64,000 bases of DNA from Trichomonas vaginalis G3 (taxonomy: Eukaryota; Parabasalia; Trichomonadida; Trichomonadidae), in assembly GCF_026262505.1 (NCBI RefSeq), contig NC_067203.1:17000392-17064391 (forward strand), given 5' to 3'. The translations under genes and the position numbers were made by a program. Of the stretch, positions 27,812-37,225 are shown one piece after another. Numbering within the stretch: position 1 is the first letter of the stretch; each line of letters begins with the position of its first letter. The notes under the pieces were generated by a model. The model was not told where the DNA came from. It saw nothing but the letters and a program-made list of their open reading frames with translations, and made no database searches.

Positions 27812-29230
27812 TTATTCATTGATATTTGCACCATGTGAAAGAAGAAGTTCAGTAGTCTCTTTATGGTTATTTTCTGCTGCATAATGAAGAGCGGTTTCTC
27901 CATTTTTATCTTTTTCATTGATGTTTGCACCATGTGAAATAAGAAGTTCAGCAATTTCTTTATTATTTTTTTCTGCTGCATAATGAAGAGCTGTTTTTCC
28001 TTTTTTATCCTTTTCATTGATATATGCACCATGTGAAATAAGAAGTTCAGCTGTCTCTTTATCATTTATTAGAGATGCGATATGAAGAGAGGTTCTTCCA
28101 TTTTCATCTTTTTCATCGATATTTGCACCATGTGAAATAAGAAGTTCGGCACTATCTTTCTCACGTTTGAATATTGCGACATGAAGTGCAGTTAGTCCAA
28201 CTTCATCTTTTTCATTGATATTTGCACCACGTGAAAGAAGAAATTCAATTGTTTCTATACTACCTTTGAATACTGCGGAATGAAGTGCGGTTTCTCCATC
28301 TTCATCTTTTCCATTAATATTTGCACCATGTAAAAGGAAATAATCTAAAAGTGATGGAATATTAATAATACATGAATTAAAAAAGCATTTGTTAATATCA
28401 TTAGTTTGATCATAATAAACTAAAAATGATTCAAGATTTTTATATTTTCCACACTCATATAAATTTATCTTTATATTGTATTCATTCATTAAGAATGTAA
28501 CAAAATCAATGTTGTGTGAAATAATTGCATACATCATGCATTTTTCATTTGGTTTTTGATATTTCAAACATTCACTCATGATATCCGGATTTCCACTTAA
28601 AAATGATAATGCTAGACATGTTTGAGTTATTTCTGAGTTATATTTTGATATTAATAACTTAAAACAATCAACTGATCCATGATAACAACATAATTCAAGT
28701 AATGAAAATCCATCTTCAGAATTTGGATATAAACTACTTTTAAGTCTTTGATTTTTATCAAATTCATCTCTTTCTGTGAATTGGATGAATCTTTCTAAGT
28801 CATTATACATAATCGCTCTGTATATTGTATTTCCTGTATGAATGTCGAGATTTTTTGAGTTAATTATTGTTAAATCATCATACTTGCTTAATTTAATTCC
28901 ATATTCTTTGTAAAACAGGAGAATAGAAATGTTTGGAGTTTGTTTGACCTCTTCCACATGATATTCATCAACAATGAGTTTGACGAGAGAGAAATATGAC
29001 TTTGTATAGCGATTATTATACGGAATGATTTTTAATATACATTTTATTACATATGTAGGAAGATATTTCTTTGAATCAATCAATTCTGTTTTGATCGTTT
29101 TGTAAATCTTATTTAATTCTTCTTCATTTTCTGTTTTTAGTTGATACAACGCATTAAATGAATCAATGTAGTATTTATAGATATTACGTAATTCACTGTA
29201 TTTATCTGGATGAATGTCTTGATCGGACAT
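27812..29230 (-). CDS. Ankyrin-repeat protein with trichomonad N-terminal domain, copy 1
   Basis: 472 residues, beginning MSDQDIHPDKYSELRNIYKY. The N-terminal ~280 residues are the conserved Trichomonas ankyrin-family region (ENEEELNKIYKTIKTELIDS, FYKEYGIKLSKYDDLTI, DGFSLLELCCYHGSVDCFKLL, CLKYQKPNEKCMMYAIISHN), of the DUF3447 type. Five to six 33-residue ankyrin repeats follow with GETALHSAVFKGSIETIEFL and HGANINEKDKKGKTALHYAA. The frame stops at HGANINE, inside a repeat. In the next frame the DNA continues for 16 codons (KKEETEHLISHDPKK), so one base may have been lost in an A run. These proteins form one of the largest trichomonad families; the role is presumably protein binding. A 235-bp insertion lies 10-14 nt before the ATG. 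Confidence 0.85.
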   Translation of the reverse strand: MSDQDIHPDKYSELRNIYKYYIDSFNALYQLKTENEEELNKIYKTIKTELIDSKKYLPTYVIKCILKIIPYNNRYTKSYFSLVKLIVDEYHVEEVKQTPNISILLFYKEYGIKLSKYDDLTIINSKNLDIHTGNTIYRAIMYNDLERFIQFTERDEFDKNQRLKSSLYPNSEDGFSLLELCCYHGSVDCFKLLISKYNSEITQTCLALSFLSGNPDIMSECLKYQKPNEKCMMYAIISHNIDFVTFLMNEYNIKINLYECGKYKNLESFLVYYDQTNDINKCFFNSCIINIPSLLDYFLLHGANINGKDEDGETALHSAVFKGSIETIEFLLSRGANINEKDEVGLTALHVAIFKREKDSAELLISHGANIDEKDENGRTSLHIASLINDKETAELLISHGAYINEKDKKGKTALHYAAEKNNKEIAELLISHGANINEKDKNGETALHYAAENNHKETTELLLSHGANINE

Positions 29231-29244
29231 GAAAAAAATTTAAC

Positions 29245-29479
29245 GGTCCACGGTCAGGCCAAGCGAAGGCTATCGTTAATGTTCAAAATTTATATGGCAA
29301 GACCCCAATCTAATTATAGATTCTGATTTGATATCATATTTATATATTATTTTTAATATAGTTTTTGGATTTCGTTAACCAGGAAGCTCCAAAAAATCGA
29401 TTCAAGGTGAAGACGATAACGATAATTCTCATTTTAGTATTCAATTTTTGAATAGTATTGAAAATGTACCATGGATCCT
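29245..29479. mobile_element. 235-bp insertion with TTAAC target duplication, MITE-like
   Basis: TTAAC occurs on both sides (29240-29244 and 29480-29484). The sister copy of the duplicated segment has the uninterrupted AATTTAACAGTTATAAATTT at about 35802, i.e. an empty site. The termini are imperfectly inverted: GGTCCACGGTCAG at the left against GGATCCATGGTAC read inward from the right. There is no coding capacity. It differs in sequence from the 0.21-kb MITE family elsewhere in the window. The insertion falls in the immediate 5' region of the ankyrin gene at 27812-29230 and so must have displaced its original upstream promoter sequence. Confidence 0.8.
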
Positions 29480-29484
29480 TAACA

Positions 29485-29963
29485 GTTATAAATTTGTTTT
29501 TTGCAATATCAAATATCTTTATAATTCATTAGAAGAAAATCTGCTATGTTATAAATATGGAAAACATTGATCACAACGATTTCAGCAATAATTTATGGAC
29601 TTTGACTAATTTTATAGATATAAAATGACACAACAACAATAACAAATCCAAAAGCAATATGATATTCGTACAGATACTTATATTATCAAATAAATTTTAA
29701 AATTTTCTAAGTGTAGTTTACTAAAAAGCATGATTCTGGTACTACGAAAGACTTCCAATTTAATTGGAGGAATTCCGAACATGAAGCATTAAGTGAAGCA
29801 TATATTAAAAAAAATATAGTTAACTTGTCAGTATGTGTAACTGGATAGCTAAAATACACATCCTTAATTAATTTTAATTATTTCATCGTCTAAATATATT
29901 AATATAATTGATGAAGTAGATAATTCATCTATCTTTGATCATCTGTCAAATAAAAGACTTTCT
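29485..29963. other. Spacer; first part is duplicated upstream flank
   Basis: 29485-29592 matches the upstream flank of the decayed ankyrin copy (35807-35905). The rest to 29963 is AT-rich with nothing recognised. Confidence 0.5.
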
Positions 29964-31480
29964 TCAAGAATTGATTATTGAAGTATGTAAAAGAAGAAAA
30001 TCACTCGTTTCTTTACTATTATTATAGGTTGCATAAAAAAGAGGAGTGTTTCCATCTTTATCTTTTTCATCAATATTTGCACCGTATAACAAAAGAAGTT
30101 CAGCTATTTCTCTTCTATTATAATATGCTGCACAATGAAGAGCTGTCTCCTTATTCATACCTTTTTCGTTGGGACTTGTGCCATGCGAAAGAAGAAGTTC
30201 GACAATTTCTTTATTATTATTAAATGTCGCAATAATCAATGCTGTTCTTCCATATTGATTCCTCGCATTGATGTTTGCGCCATGGGAAAGAAGAAACTCA
30301 ATAATCTCTTTACAATTATTTTCAACTGCATAAAAAAGTGTTGTTTTCCTTAAATAATCCTGCTCATCGATATTTGCACCATGTGAAAGAAGAAGTTCAA
30401 CAATCTCTTTTCTATTATGATCTACTGTGTAAAAAAGAGCTGTTTTTCCGTAATTATCTTTATCATTGATATTTGCACCATGTGAAAGAAGGATTTCAAT
30501 TATTTCTTTACAATTATAAATGGTTGCATTATGAAGTGCTGTTCTTCCATATTCATCTCTTTCTCTAATATTTGCACCAAGAGAAAGGAAATATTCGCAA
30601 AGGGAAGGAATATTAAATACAGTTGAATTAACAAAACATTTGTTAATATCATTAGTTTGATCGAAATATACTAAAAATGATTCAAGATTATTGTGACATA
30701 CGCAACTACTTAAATTGTTCTTTAGATTGTATTCATTCATCAAGAATGTAACAAAATCAATGTTATGTGAAATAATTGCATAAATAATGCATTTTTCATT
30801 TGGTTTTTGATATTTCAAGCATTCACTAATGATATCTGGATTTCCACTTAAAAATGATAACTTAAGACATTTTTTAGTGATTTCTGAGTTAAATTTCGTC
30901 CTTAATAACTTGAAACAATCAACTGCCCCATAATAACAACATAATTCAAGTAATGAATATCCTTCAAAAGATCTTGGATATAAATCGCTTACAAGTTTTT
31001 GGTCTTTATCGAATTCTTCACTTTCGATGAGCGGGATGAACCTTTCTTTGCTATTGTCCATAATTACTGTGAAAATCGTATTTTCTAAATAGACATCTAA
31101 ATTATTTAAATTCATATTTTCGAAATCATCATTTCTTCTCAGTTTAATTCCATATTCTTTATAAAATAGGTAGTTGGAAATATTTGTAATATTTTGGACC
31201 TCTGTTACATGATATTCATCATAGATGAGTCTTGCAAGAGCCAAATATGACTTTGTATAACAGTTATTATACGGAATAATTTTTAAAATGTCTCTTATAA
31301 TGTTATGGGGTTATATTGTTTTGAATCAATCAAATTTGTTTTGATCATTTTGTAAATAGTGTTTAAATCTTCTTCATTCTTTGTTTTTAACTGATATAAT
31401 GCGATAAACACATCAATGTAATATTTATATTTACTTCTCAATTCACTGTATTTATTTGGTACAGTGACTTGATCAGACAT
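29964..31480 (-). pseudogene. Ankyrin-repeat protein, copy 2, split by one frameshift
   Basis: The N-terminal frame starts at 31480 (MSDQVTVPNKYSELRSKYKY) and runs 61 codons before ending abnormally (KQYNPITL). The remaining 426 codons (31244-29964) are intact in another frame and carry the rest of the N-terminal domain plus six to seven ankyrin repeats ending LLLHTSIINS. Comparison with copy 1 places a single-base loss near 31300, in the ACATTATAAGAG segment. Everything else is open, so this is either a young pseudogene or a sequencing error; if an error, the gene is a normal ~487-residue ankyrin protein. It lacks flanking similarity to the other two copies and so is an older paralog. It is divergent from the ARM-like gene at 31633. 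Confidence 0.75.
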
Positions 31481-31632
31481 TAAAAAATTTTAAAAATCAT
31501 ATGCTTACAAGATAATAATAATTCATTTTCTGATATCTGCTTTTAAAAAAACTAATAAATGTTTCATTCTTCAAAGAATGCCAAAAAAACGATAAGTGTC
31601 AGACCCCAATATTTGAATCTTTCTTTTTTTAT

Positions 31633-33834
31633 ATGGATGATGAGTATAAAGAAAATAGAGAACAATCACATTCAAAGTCAGAATATGAAAAAGCCATTTC
31701 AAACTGGTATGATAGTCCTGATGTAGATTTTGATGAAGAATCATATATTGATTATTTTAATGATCAATTTTCACAAATAGTTTCGCTCCTTGACACTGAT
31801 ATCCTAAACGAAAATCAGAGAGGACTTGAAATGGTGTTGAAACTTTGCGAATCTAAATCCCAAGATTTTATTCTACCTCTTTTGAATAGCATGGCTTTTA
31901 GTGAGTTGACAGATAAGTTGTATTTGCCTTTTCCATGGTATTTTGTTCAACTCTCGCTAATAATTTCAAAATGCTCAGAAAATTGCATAAATAAATTCGC
32001 TAAAACGCAAATATTCGCCAAAATGATCATAAATTCAATAAGAGACTCAATTAATGTGGAACTTGCAAAAATTAGAGAAATTTTCGAAAATATATTTAGT
32101 AAATCAAAAATTGTATCTCAATATCTAGTGTCTCAAGGTATATTTGATTTTATATGCAATAATTTGCTCCAAAACACCAATGAAGAAGTATTTGTAAATT
32201 TATTGTTAATTTGCATTTATTTCATAGAAAATGAAAATAATTGCGATTTAAATTCAAATGACATCAATTTGTTTAACAAAGGACTTGCTTTTTCAATGTT
32301 AAAAAGAAGTAGATACATTTCAAATAAATTATTTATGTACAATTTTGATATTAAAGGAAATTATGATCATAAAATGATATTATCAGACATAATTAGTTCA
32401 GATCCCCAAGTATTTCATGAAATATTTAAGATTACAATTAGATTCAATATAATGACTCTTCAAAACATATTAATGCACTCTCATATATTTGAAATGTTTG
32501 ATGTATCAATAATTAGATCATTTGGAGAACAAATTTCACAATTAAACATTCCAGAAATCAACCAAATTTTAAATTATATAGAAAACATTCTTGAAACACA
32601 AGAATTCCAAAGTATTAATATATCAGAGCTTAACAGAGGTTTATCAGAGATTTACAAAATAATTATGAATTGCGAATTTTCAGAAAATAATTTTTTAATG
32701 GATATAATTTCATTTTTGATTCCATATGATATGCAAGCATTAGAAATAGTTATTCCGATGTTTAGAAGTCTCAATTCATCAGAAAATTGCCAACTCATCA
32801 TAGATTTTTTCCTTCAACAAGATAATTGTTTTAAAGTATTCATAGAAGATGTAGGCAACATCATATCTAGCTCTAAATCTCCATTAATCAATGAATTTTA
32901 TAAGCTTTCTCGGAATTTTATAAAAGAAAGTCTTGAAACAAATAATCTTCAAATCATGGACCCCGCTAAAGCTATAATACACGATATTTCATCAGGGAAC
33001 AATGTATTCTTCAAAATTGCGAAAAAATGTCTAAATAATTTCCAAAATTTTTCAGATTTTGCCAAAAACAATATTATAGCCTACATTAATGCATTCATTA
33101 TCACATGTTATTCAGAGAATGACTCTCAAATTTTATTAAATGAAATAATTTTTCCATTGATTAGTATAATTTCAGAAAATGATGTTCATGATGGCATTAT
33201 ATTTACTATATTATGCACGATAACCACTTTAGACTTTATTTATCCTTTTGTTGATGTTAATTTTTGGACAAATCTTTTAGAAATTGCGATGAATCGATAT
33301 GAAAACAATACTGAAGGTGTTGAAATTGAAGACTTCGTTTGTTTTATTGGCAACATTATTGAAATATGTGTTCCTTTTGAAGAAATCAAAAATGAAAATC
33401 AAGAAACAATTGATATTCAAATAATGAATTATGGAATTCCTAAAGAACAGATAAAAGATATCATGATAACCATTAAAGAATCCCTCTACAATATTGTTGC
33501 ATTCAAAGATAAAAAGGAACTCATTATGATGCTTATTAACTTATCAATTCACTCAGAGTTTTATGAAATTATTCCTGAATTGATGGATGATATTTCTGAA
33601 ATTTTAGGTGAAAATGAAGCTAATGGTGATGATACATTGTTACAAAACTTGTATTTTGTTCTTGTTAAAGCTGTTTCGAGAAAAAATGAAGCTGTTTTTC
33701 ATGATATCGTGGAATCATTTTTGAATTCAGATGCTTTGGATATTCTCGAAGAGCTTGAAGGCTCTTTGAATAAACAAATCGCATTCTACGCAACCAAAAT
33801 ATTAACTTTGTTTGAAAATATAGAGATTGAATAA
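31633..33834 (+). CDS. Large ARM-like helical-repeat protein
   Basis: 733 residues, beginning MDDEYKENREQSHSKSEYEK, with an acidic leader and then an extended helical solenoid: FILPLLNSMAFSELTDKL, INSIRDSINVELAKIREIFE, IFDFICNNLLQNTNEEVFVN and ELLEIAMN-like WTNLLEIAMNRYENNTEGVE. The C-terminus LDILEELEGSLNKQIAFYAT and ILTLFENIEIE is also found as the fragment at 27401-27538. The related proteins at 13278-14693 and 25924-27228 are smaller. It starts about 150 bp from the divergent ankyrin copy 2 and its 3' end faces ankyrin copy 3, an arrangement repeated in the duplication. The start ATG follows CTTTCTTTTTTAT. Function unknown. Confidence 0.75.
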   Translation: MDDEYKENREQSHSKSEYEKAISNWYDSPDVDFDEESYIDYFNDQFSQIVSLLDTDILNENQRGLEMVLKLCESKSQDFILPLLNSMAFSELTDKLYLPFPWYFVQLSLIISKCSENCINKFAKTQIFAKMIINSIRDSINVELAKIREIFENIFSKSKIVSQYLVSQGIFDFICNNLLQNTNEEVFVNLLLICIYFIENENNCDLNSNDINLFNKGLAFSMLKRSRYISNKLFMYNFDIKGNYDHKMILSDIISSDPQVFHEIFKITIRFNIMTLQNILMHSHIFEMFDVSIIRSFGEQISQLNIPEINQILNYIENILETQEFQSINISELNRGLSEIYKIIMNCEFSENNFLMDIISFLIPYDMQALEIVIPMFRSLNSSENCQLIIDFFLQQDNCFKVFIEDVGNIISSSKSPLINEFYKLSRNFIKESLETNNLQIMDPAKAIIHDISSGNNVFFKIAKKCLNNFQNFSDFAKNNIIAYINAFIITCYSENDSQILLNEIIFPLISIISENDVHDGIIFTILCTITTLDFIYPFVDVNFWTNLLEIAMNRYENNTEGVEIEDFVCFIGNIIEICVPFEEIKNENQETIDIQIMNYGIPKEQIKDIMITIKESLYNIVAFKDKKELIMMLINLSIHSEFYEIIPELMDDISEILGENEANGDDTLLQNLYFVLVKAVSRKNEAVFHDIVESFLNSDALDILEELEGSLNKQIAFYATKILTLFENIEIE

Positions 33835-35905
33835 ACTTAAACACTGAATTTAAAATCATATTATAAACATATTATTCTGTTGCAATATTTTCCAAAAACA
33901 ATAAGAAATCCATGTTGATAGGATATTAATATCATAGACACTTTTAAAAAGGAATTATATAAAATGATGGAAAAGTAATAAAAAAGCATTCTAACAATTA
34001 GATTTAGTGTGAATGATTCTTACATTCAGATTCTTCTAATAATATTCATCTTCAAAGATGAATGAGAAGAACCTTATATAGGAACATTATTTTTTGCAGC
34101 TTTTGAAATAGGAGGTTCCGCAATGTCTTTCTCGTTTCCTAGAGATGAGATATGAAGAGCAGCTCCCCCTTCTTTTATCATTTTCATTGATATTTGCACC
34201 ATATTAAATAAGAAATTTGGCAATCTCTTTATTATTATTATGGGCTGCAATATTAAGAGCGGTTTGTCCTCCTTCATTTTTTTCATTAATATTTGTACTA
34301 TGTAAAATAAGAACTTCCACGGTTTTTTTGCTATTTTTACGTGTTGCAATATGAAGTGCGGTTTCTCCATATCCATCTTTTTCATTGACATTCGCACCAT
34401 GTGAAATAAGAACTTCGGCAGCCTTTTTACTATTCGTTGCTGCTGCATAATGAAGAGCAGTTTCTCCATATTTATTTTTTCATTGATATTTGCACCATGT
34501 GAAATAAGAACTTCGGCAGCCTTTTTACTATTCGTTGCTGCTGCATAATGAAGAGCAGTTTTGCCATCTTCATCTTTTTCATTGATATTTGCACCATGTG
34601 AAATAAGAACTTCGGGTATATCTTTGCTATTATGATATGCTGCAAAATGAAGTGCGATTTCTCCATTTCCATGTTTTTCATTGATATTTGCACCATGTGA
34701 AATAAGAAGTTTGGCAATCTCTTCATCAGGTTTGAATATTGCGATATCAAGTGTGGTTCCTCTAACTTTACCTTTTACATTGATATTTGCACCACGTGAA
34801 AGAAGAAATTCAATTGTTTCTATACTACTTTTGTATACTGAGAATTGTAGTGCGGTTTCTGAATTTTTATATTTTCCATTAATATTTGCACCATGTAAAA
34901 GGAAATAATCGAGAAGGGATGGAATATTAAAAAACATGAATAAAAAAAGCATTTGTTAATATCATTAGTTTGATCATAATAAACTAAAAATGATTCAAGA
35001 TTTTTATATCTACCACAATCATATAATTTGATCTTTATATTGTATTCATTCATCAAGAATGTAACAAAATCAATGTTGTGTGAAATAATTGCATACATCA
35101 TGCATTTTTCATTTGGTTTTTGATATTTCAAACATTCACTCATGATATCTGGATTTCCACTTAAAAATGATAACTTAAGACATTTTTAGTGATTTCTGAG
35201 TTAAATTTCGATATTAATAACTTGAAACAATCAACTGCTCCATGATAACAACATAATTCAAGTAATGAATATCCTCTATAAGAATATGGATATAAAACAC
35301 TTTTAAGTCTTTGATTTTTATCAAATTCATCTCTTTCTGTGAATTGGATGAATCTTTCTAAGTCATTATACATAATCGCTCTGTATATTGTATTTCCTGT
35401 ATGAATGTCGAGATTTTTTGAGTTAATTATTGTTAAATCATCATACTTGCTTAATTTAATTCCATATTCTTTGTAAAACAGGAGGATAGAAATGTTTGGA
35501 GTTTGTTTGACCTCTTCCACATGATATTCATCAACAAAGAGTTTGGCCAGAGAGATATATGACTTTGTATAGCGATTATTATATGGAATGATTTTTAATA
35601 TATCTTTTATTGCATATACAGGAGGATATTTCTTTGATTCAATCAATTCTGTTTTGATCGTTTTGTAAATCTTGTTTAATTCTTCTTCATTTTCTGTTTT
35701 TAGCTGATACAAGGCATTAAATGAATCGATGTAGTATTGGTAGATACTTCGCAATTCACTGTATTTATTTTGATGAGTGTCTTGATCGGACATGAAAAAA
35801 ATTTAACAGTTATAAATTTGTTTTTTACAATATCAAATATCTTTATAATTCATTAGAAGAAAATCTACTATGTAATAACATAATTATCACAACGATTTCA
35901 GAGAT
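33591..35905. repeat. Segmental duplication, copy 2
   Basis: Colinear with 27401-29592. It contains the intact 3' end of the ARM-like gene, the convergent decayed ankyrin gene and the pre-insertion upstream flank. In this copy the ARM-like gene is whole while the ankyrin gene is decayed, the reverse of copy 1. Confidence 0.85.
34074..35793 (-). pseudogene. Ankyrin-repeat protein, copy 3, decayed
   Basis: The reading frame is in at least three pieces (35793-35161, 35143-34820, 34952-34074, the last with internal frame changes). The first break is at about 35186, where a T run is one base shorter than the corresponding run in copy 2 (about 30871). Others lie near 34940 and near 34470, where the ankyrin signature continues in another frame. 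The encoded pieces match copy 1 closely: MSDQDTHQNKYSELRSIYQY, CLKYQKPNEKCMMYAIISHN, and repeats HGANINEKDEDGKTALHYAA. The frameshifts are short indels in homopolymers. The downstream end ISKAAKNNVPI differs from copy 1. Confidence 0.85.
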
Positions 35906-36223
35906 ATTTCTTAACTTTATTGGATCTGATAAAGATGCAAAGAACATTTATGAAATACTTCACATATTTGGATATTAAAAAATGGTTGCCTTAAAGTTGT
36001 AAAATGTCATATATCTGTTGGAGCAAATAAGAAATTAAAAGCAATGTAAGAGATTCGATTGTGAATAAGCTAATCATTAATAATTAACTCGGCACATTAT
36101 AAGCATGTCAAGTTTCATTTTGTCCGAATGCGCTGAAAAAAAAATCTTCAGTGCATATATGCTATTGGCGTGCGGCGCCGATAAAATAAATAAAAAAATT
36201 AGAAATCCGTTTGAAAATTTTCT
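35906..36223. other. Spacer upstream of B9D2
   Basis: Mostly AT-rich. A brief GC-rich patch GCGTGCGGCGCCG lies about 50 bp before the B9D2 start. No gene was recognised. Confidence 0.4.
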
Positions 36224-36757
36224 ATGGCAGCAACTTGTGATGCCTACTTCATCGGACGAATTGTTGGTGCTTCTGGCTTTCCTGATGGTGCCTTCTGCCT
36301 TTATGAACTCGTTCATGGTCAGCAATGGGTAATTACTGATGGTGAAGAAAAAGGACAAACACAAATCGATACCCCAGATGAAGGAGACACTGTTATTTGG
36401 TCTCATCCAATTGATGTTCATTACGAATTTCCTGGTATTCAAGGATGGCCTAAATTATCTGTGGAAGTTTGGCAACAAGATGCTCTAGGTAGATCTTTTC
36501 TTGGAGGTTATGGTATTTGCAATTTACCAATGACACCAGGATCGCATGATATAGATGTTCAGCTTTGGCGTCCAGTTGGAACTAAAGTTGATGCATTAAC
36601 ATCGAAATATATTGGTGGTTCGCCACAACTCGTTACGCAAGATATTGTAGATAAAGCACAGGATAGAGATAGACTTAAAACAGAAACAGCAGGCGTTTTA
36701 CATCTTTCAATCGGACTAATTCTTGGTCGTACATCGAATTTCCAAGTTTTAATCTAA
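36224..36757 (+). CDS. B9D2: B9 domain-containing protein 2 (ciliary transition-zone MKS complex)
   Basis: 177 residues, the family length. The B9 domain covers nearly the whole chain: AYFIGRIVGASGFPDGAFCL, GQTQIDTPDEGDTVIWSHPI, DVHYEFPGIQGWPKLSVEVW, DALGRSFLGGYGICNLPMTP, GSHDIDVQLWRPVG and GGSPQLVTQDIV. Each matches vertebrate B9D2 (IGASGF, GQTQVDTPxxGDxxxWSHPID, GLQGWPRL, QDxFGRxxLAGYGFCH, GTHxL...WRPLG, GGGPQLL). The C2-like B9 proteins B9D1, B9D2 and MKS1 form part of the gate at the base of cilia and flagella, consistent with a flagellated cell. There is no extension or fusion. Confidence 0.93.
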   Translation: MAATCDAYFIGRIVGASGFPDGAFCLYELVHGQQWVITDGEEKGQTQIDTPDEGDTVIWSHPIDVHYEFPGIQGWPKLSVEVWQQDALGRSFLGGYGICNLPMTPGSHDIDVQLWRPVGTKVDALTSKYIGGSPQLVTQDIVDKAQDRDRLKTETAGVLHLSIGLILGRTSNFQVLI

Positions 36758-37225
36758 ATTCAGTTAACAATCCTTACTGATTTCTATTGTTTTGATTATA
36801 GTTAATCTTTTCTTGTTATTATTTATTTTATAATAAACCTTTTCACGATTTAATTAAATGTATCTTAGTTTCAATTAATACACCTTTCTTTGTTTCTATA
36901 TAATTCATCTTTGTTTTGCGACTCCAATGAATTGAAAAATGAACGATTGTGTTTAATTCATTCTTAGTTTACCATCGATTTGTCGCTGCAGAATATGTAA
37001 AATCCATTAAGGATTGTGCAGTCATTAAATAGAATTACAAGTGAATTTTCAATTTTCTGGCCTTTTTACCATATTTTTTTATTTGATTATGACGTAAGAA
37101 TGATGACCTCCACTTATTTAATGCGAATGATTCATGAATCACATAAAAAGAGCAATTGTTGAAATTGTTGCGCAAAATTTGAGAGGAAAAATAACGTACA
37201 ATAAAAGATCTAAAAAAGAAGAAAT
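36758..37225. other. Spacer, nothing recognised
   Basis: AT-rich spacer upstream of the ankyrin-RING gene; no initiator consensus close to its ATG was recognised. Confidence 0.4.

Larger units (their letters stand above)
27401..29592. repeat. Segmental duplication, copy 1
   Basis: Matches copy 2 at 33591-35905 in colinear order: ARM-like 3' coding end, its 3' flank (shared ATGTTGATAGGATATTAAT and AATTAGATTTAGTGTGAAT), the convergent ankyrin gene, and its upstream flank (shared AGTTATAAATTTGTTTTTT). The offset is about 6.2 kb. Copy 1 additionally holds the 235-bp insertion at 29245-29479. Confidence 0.85.
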
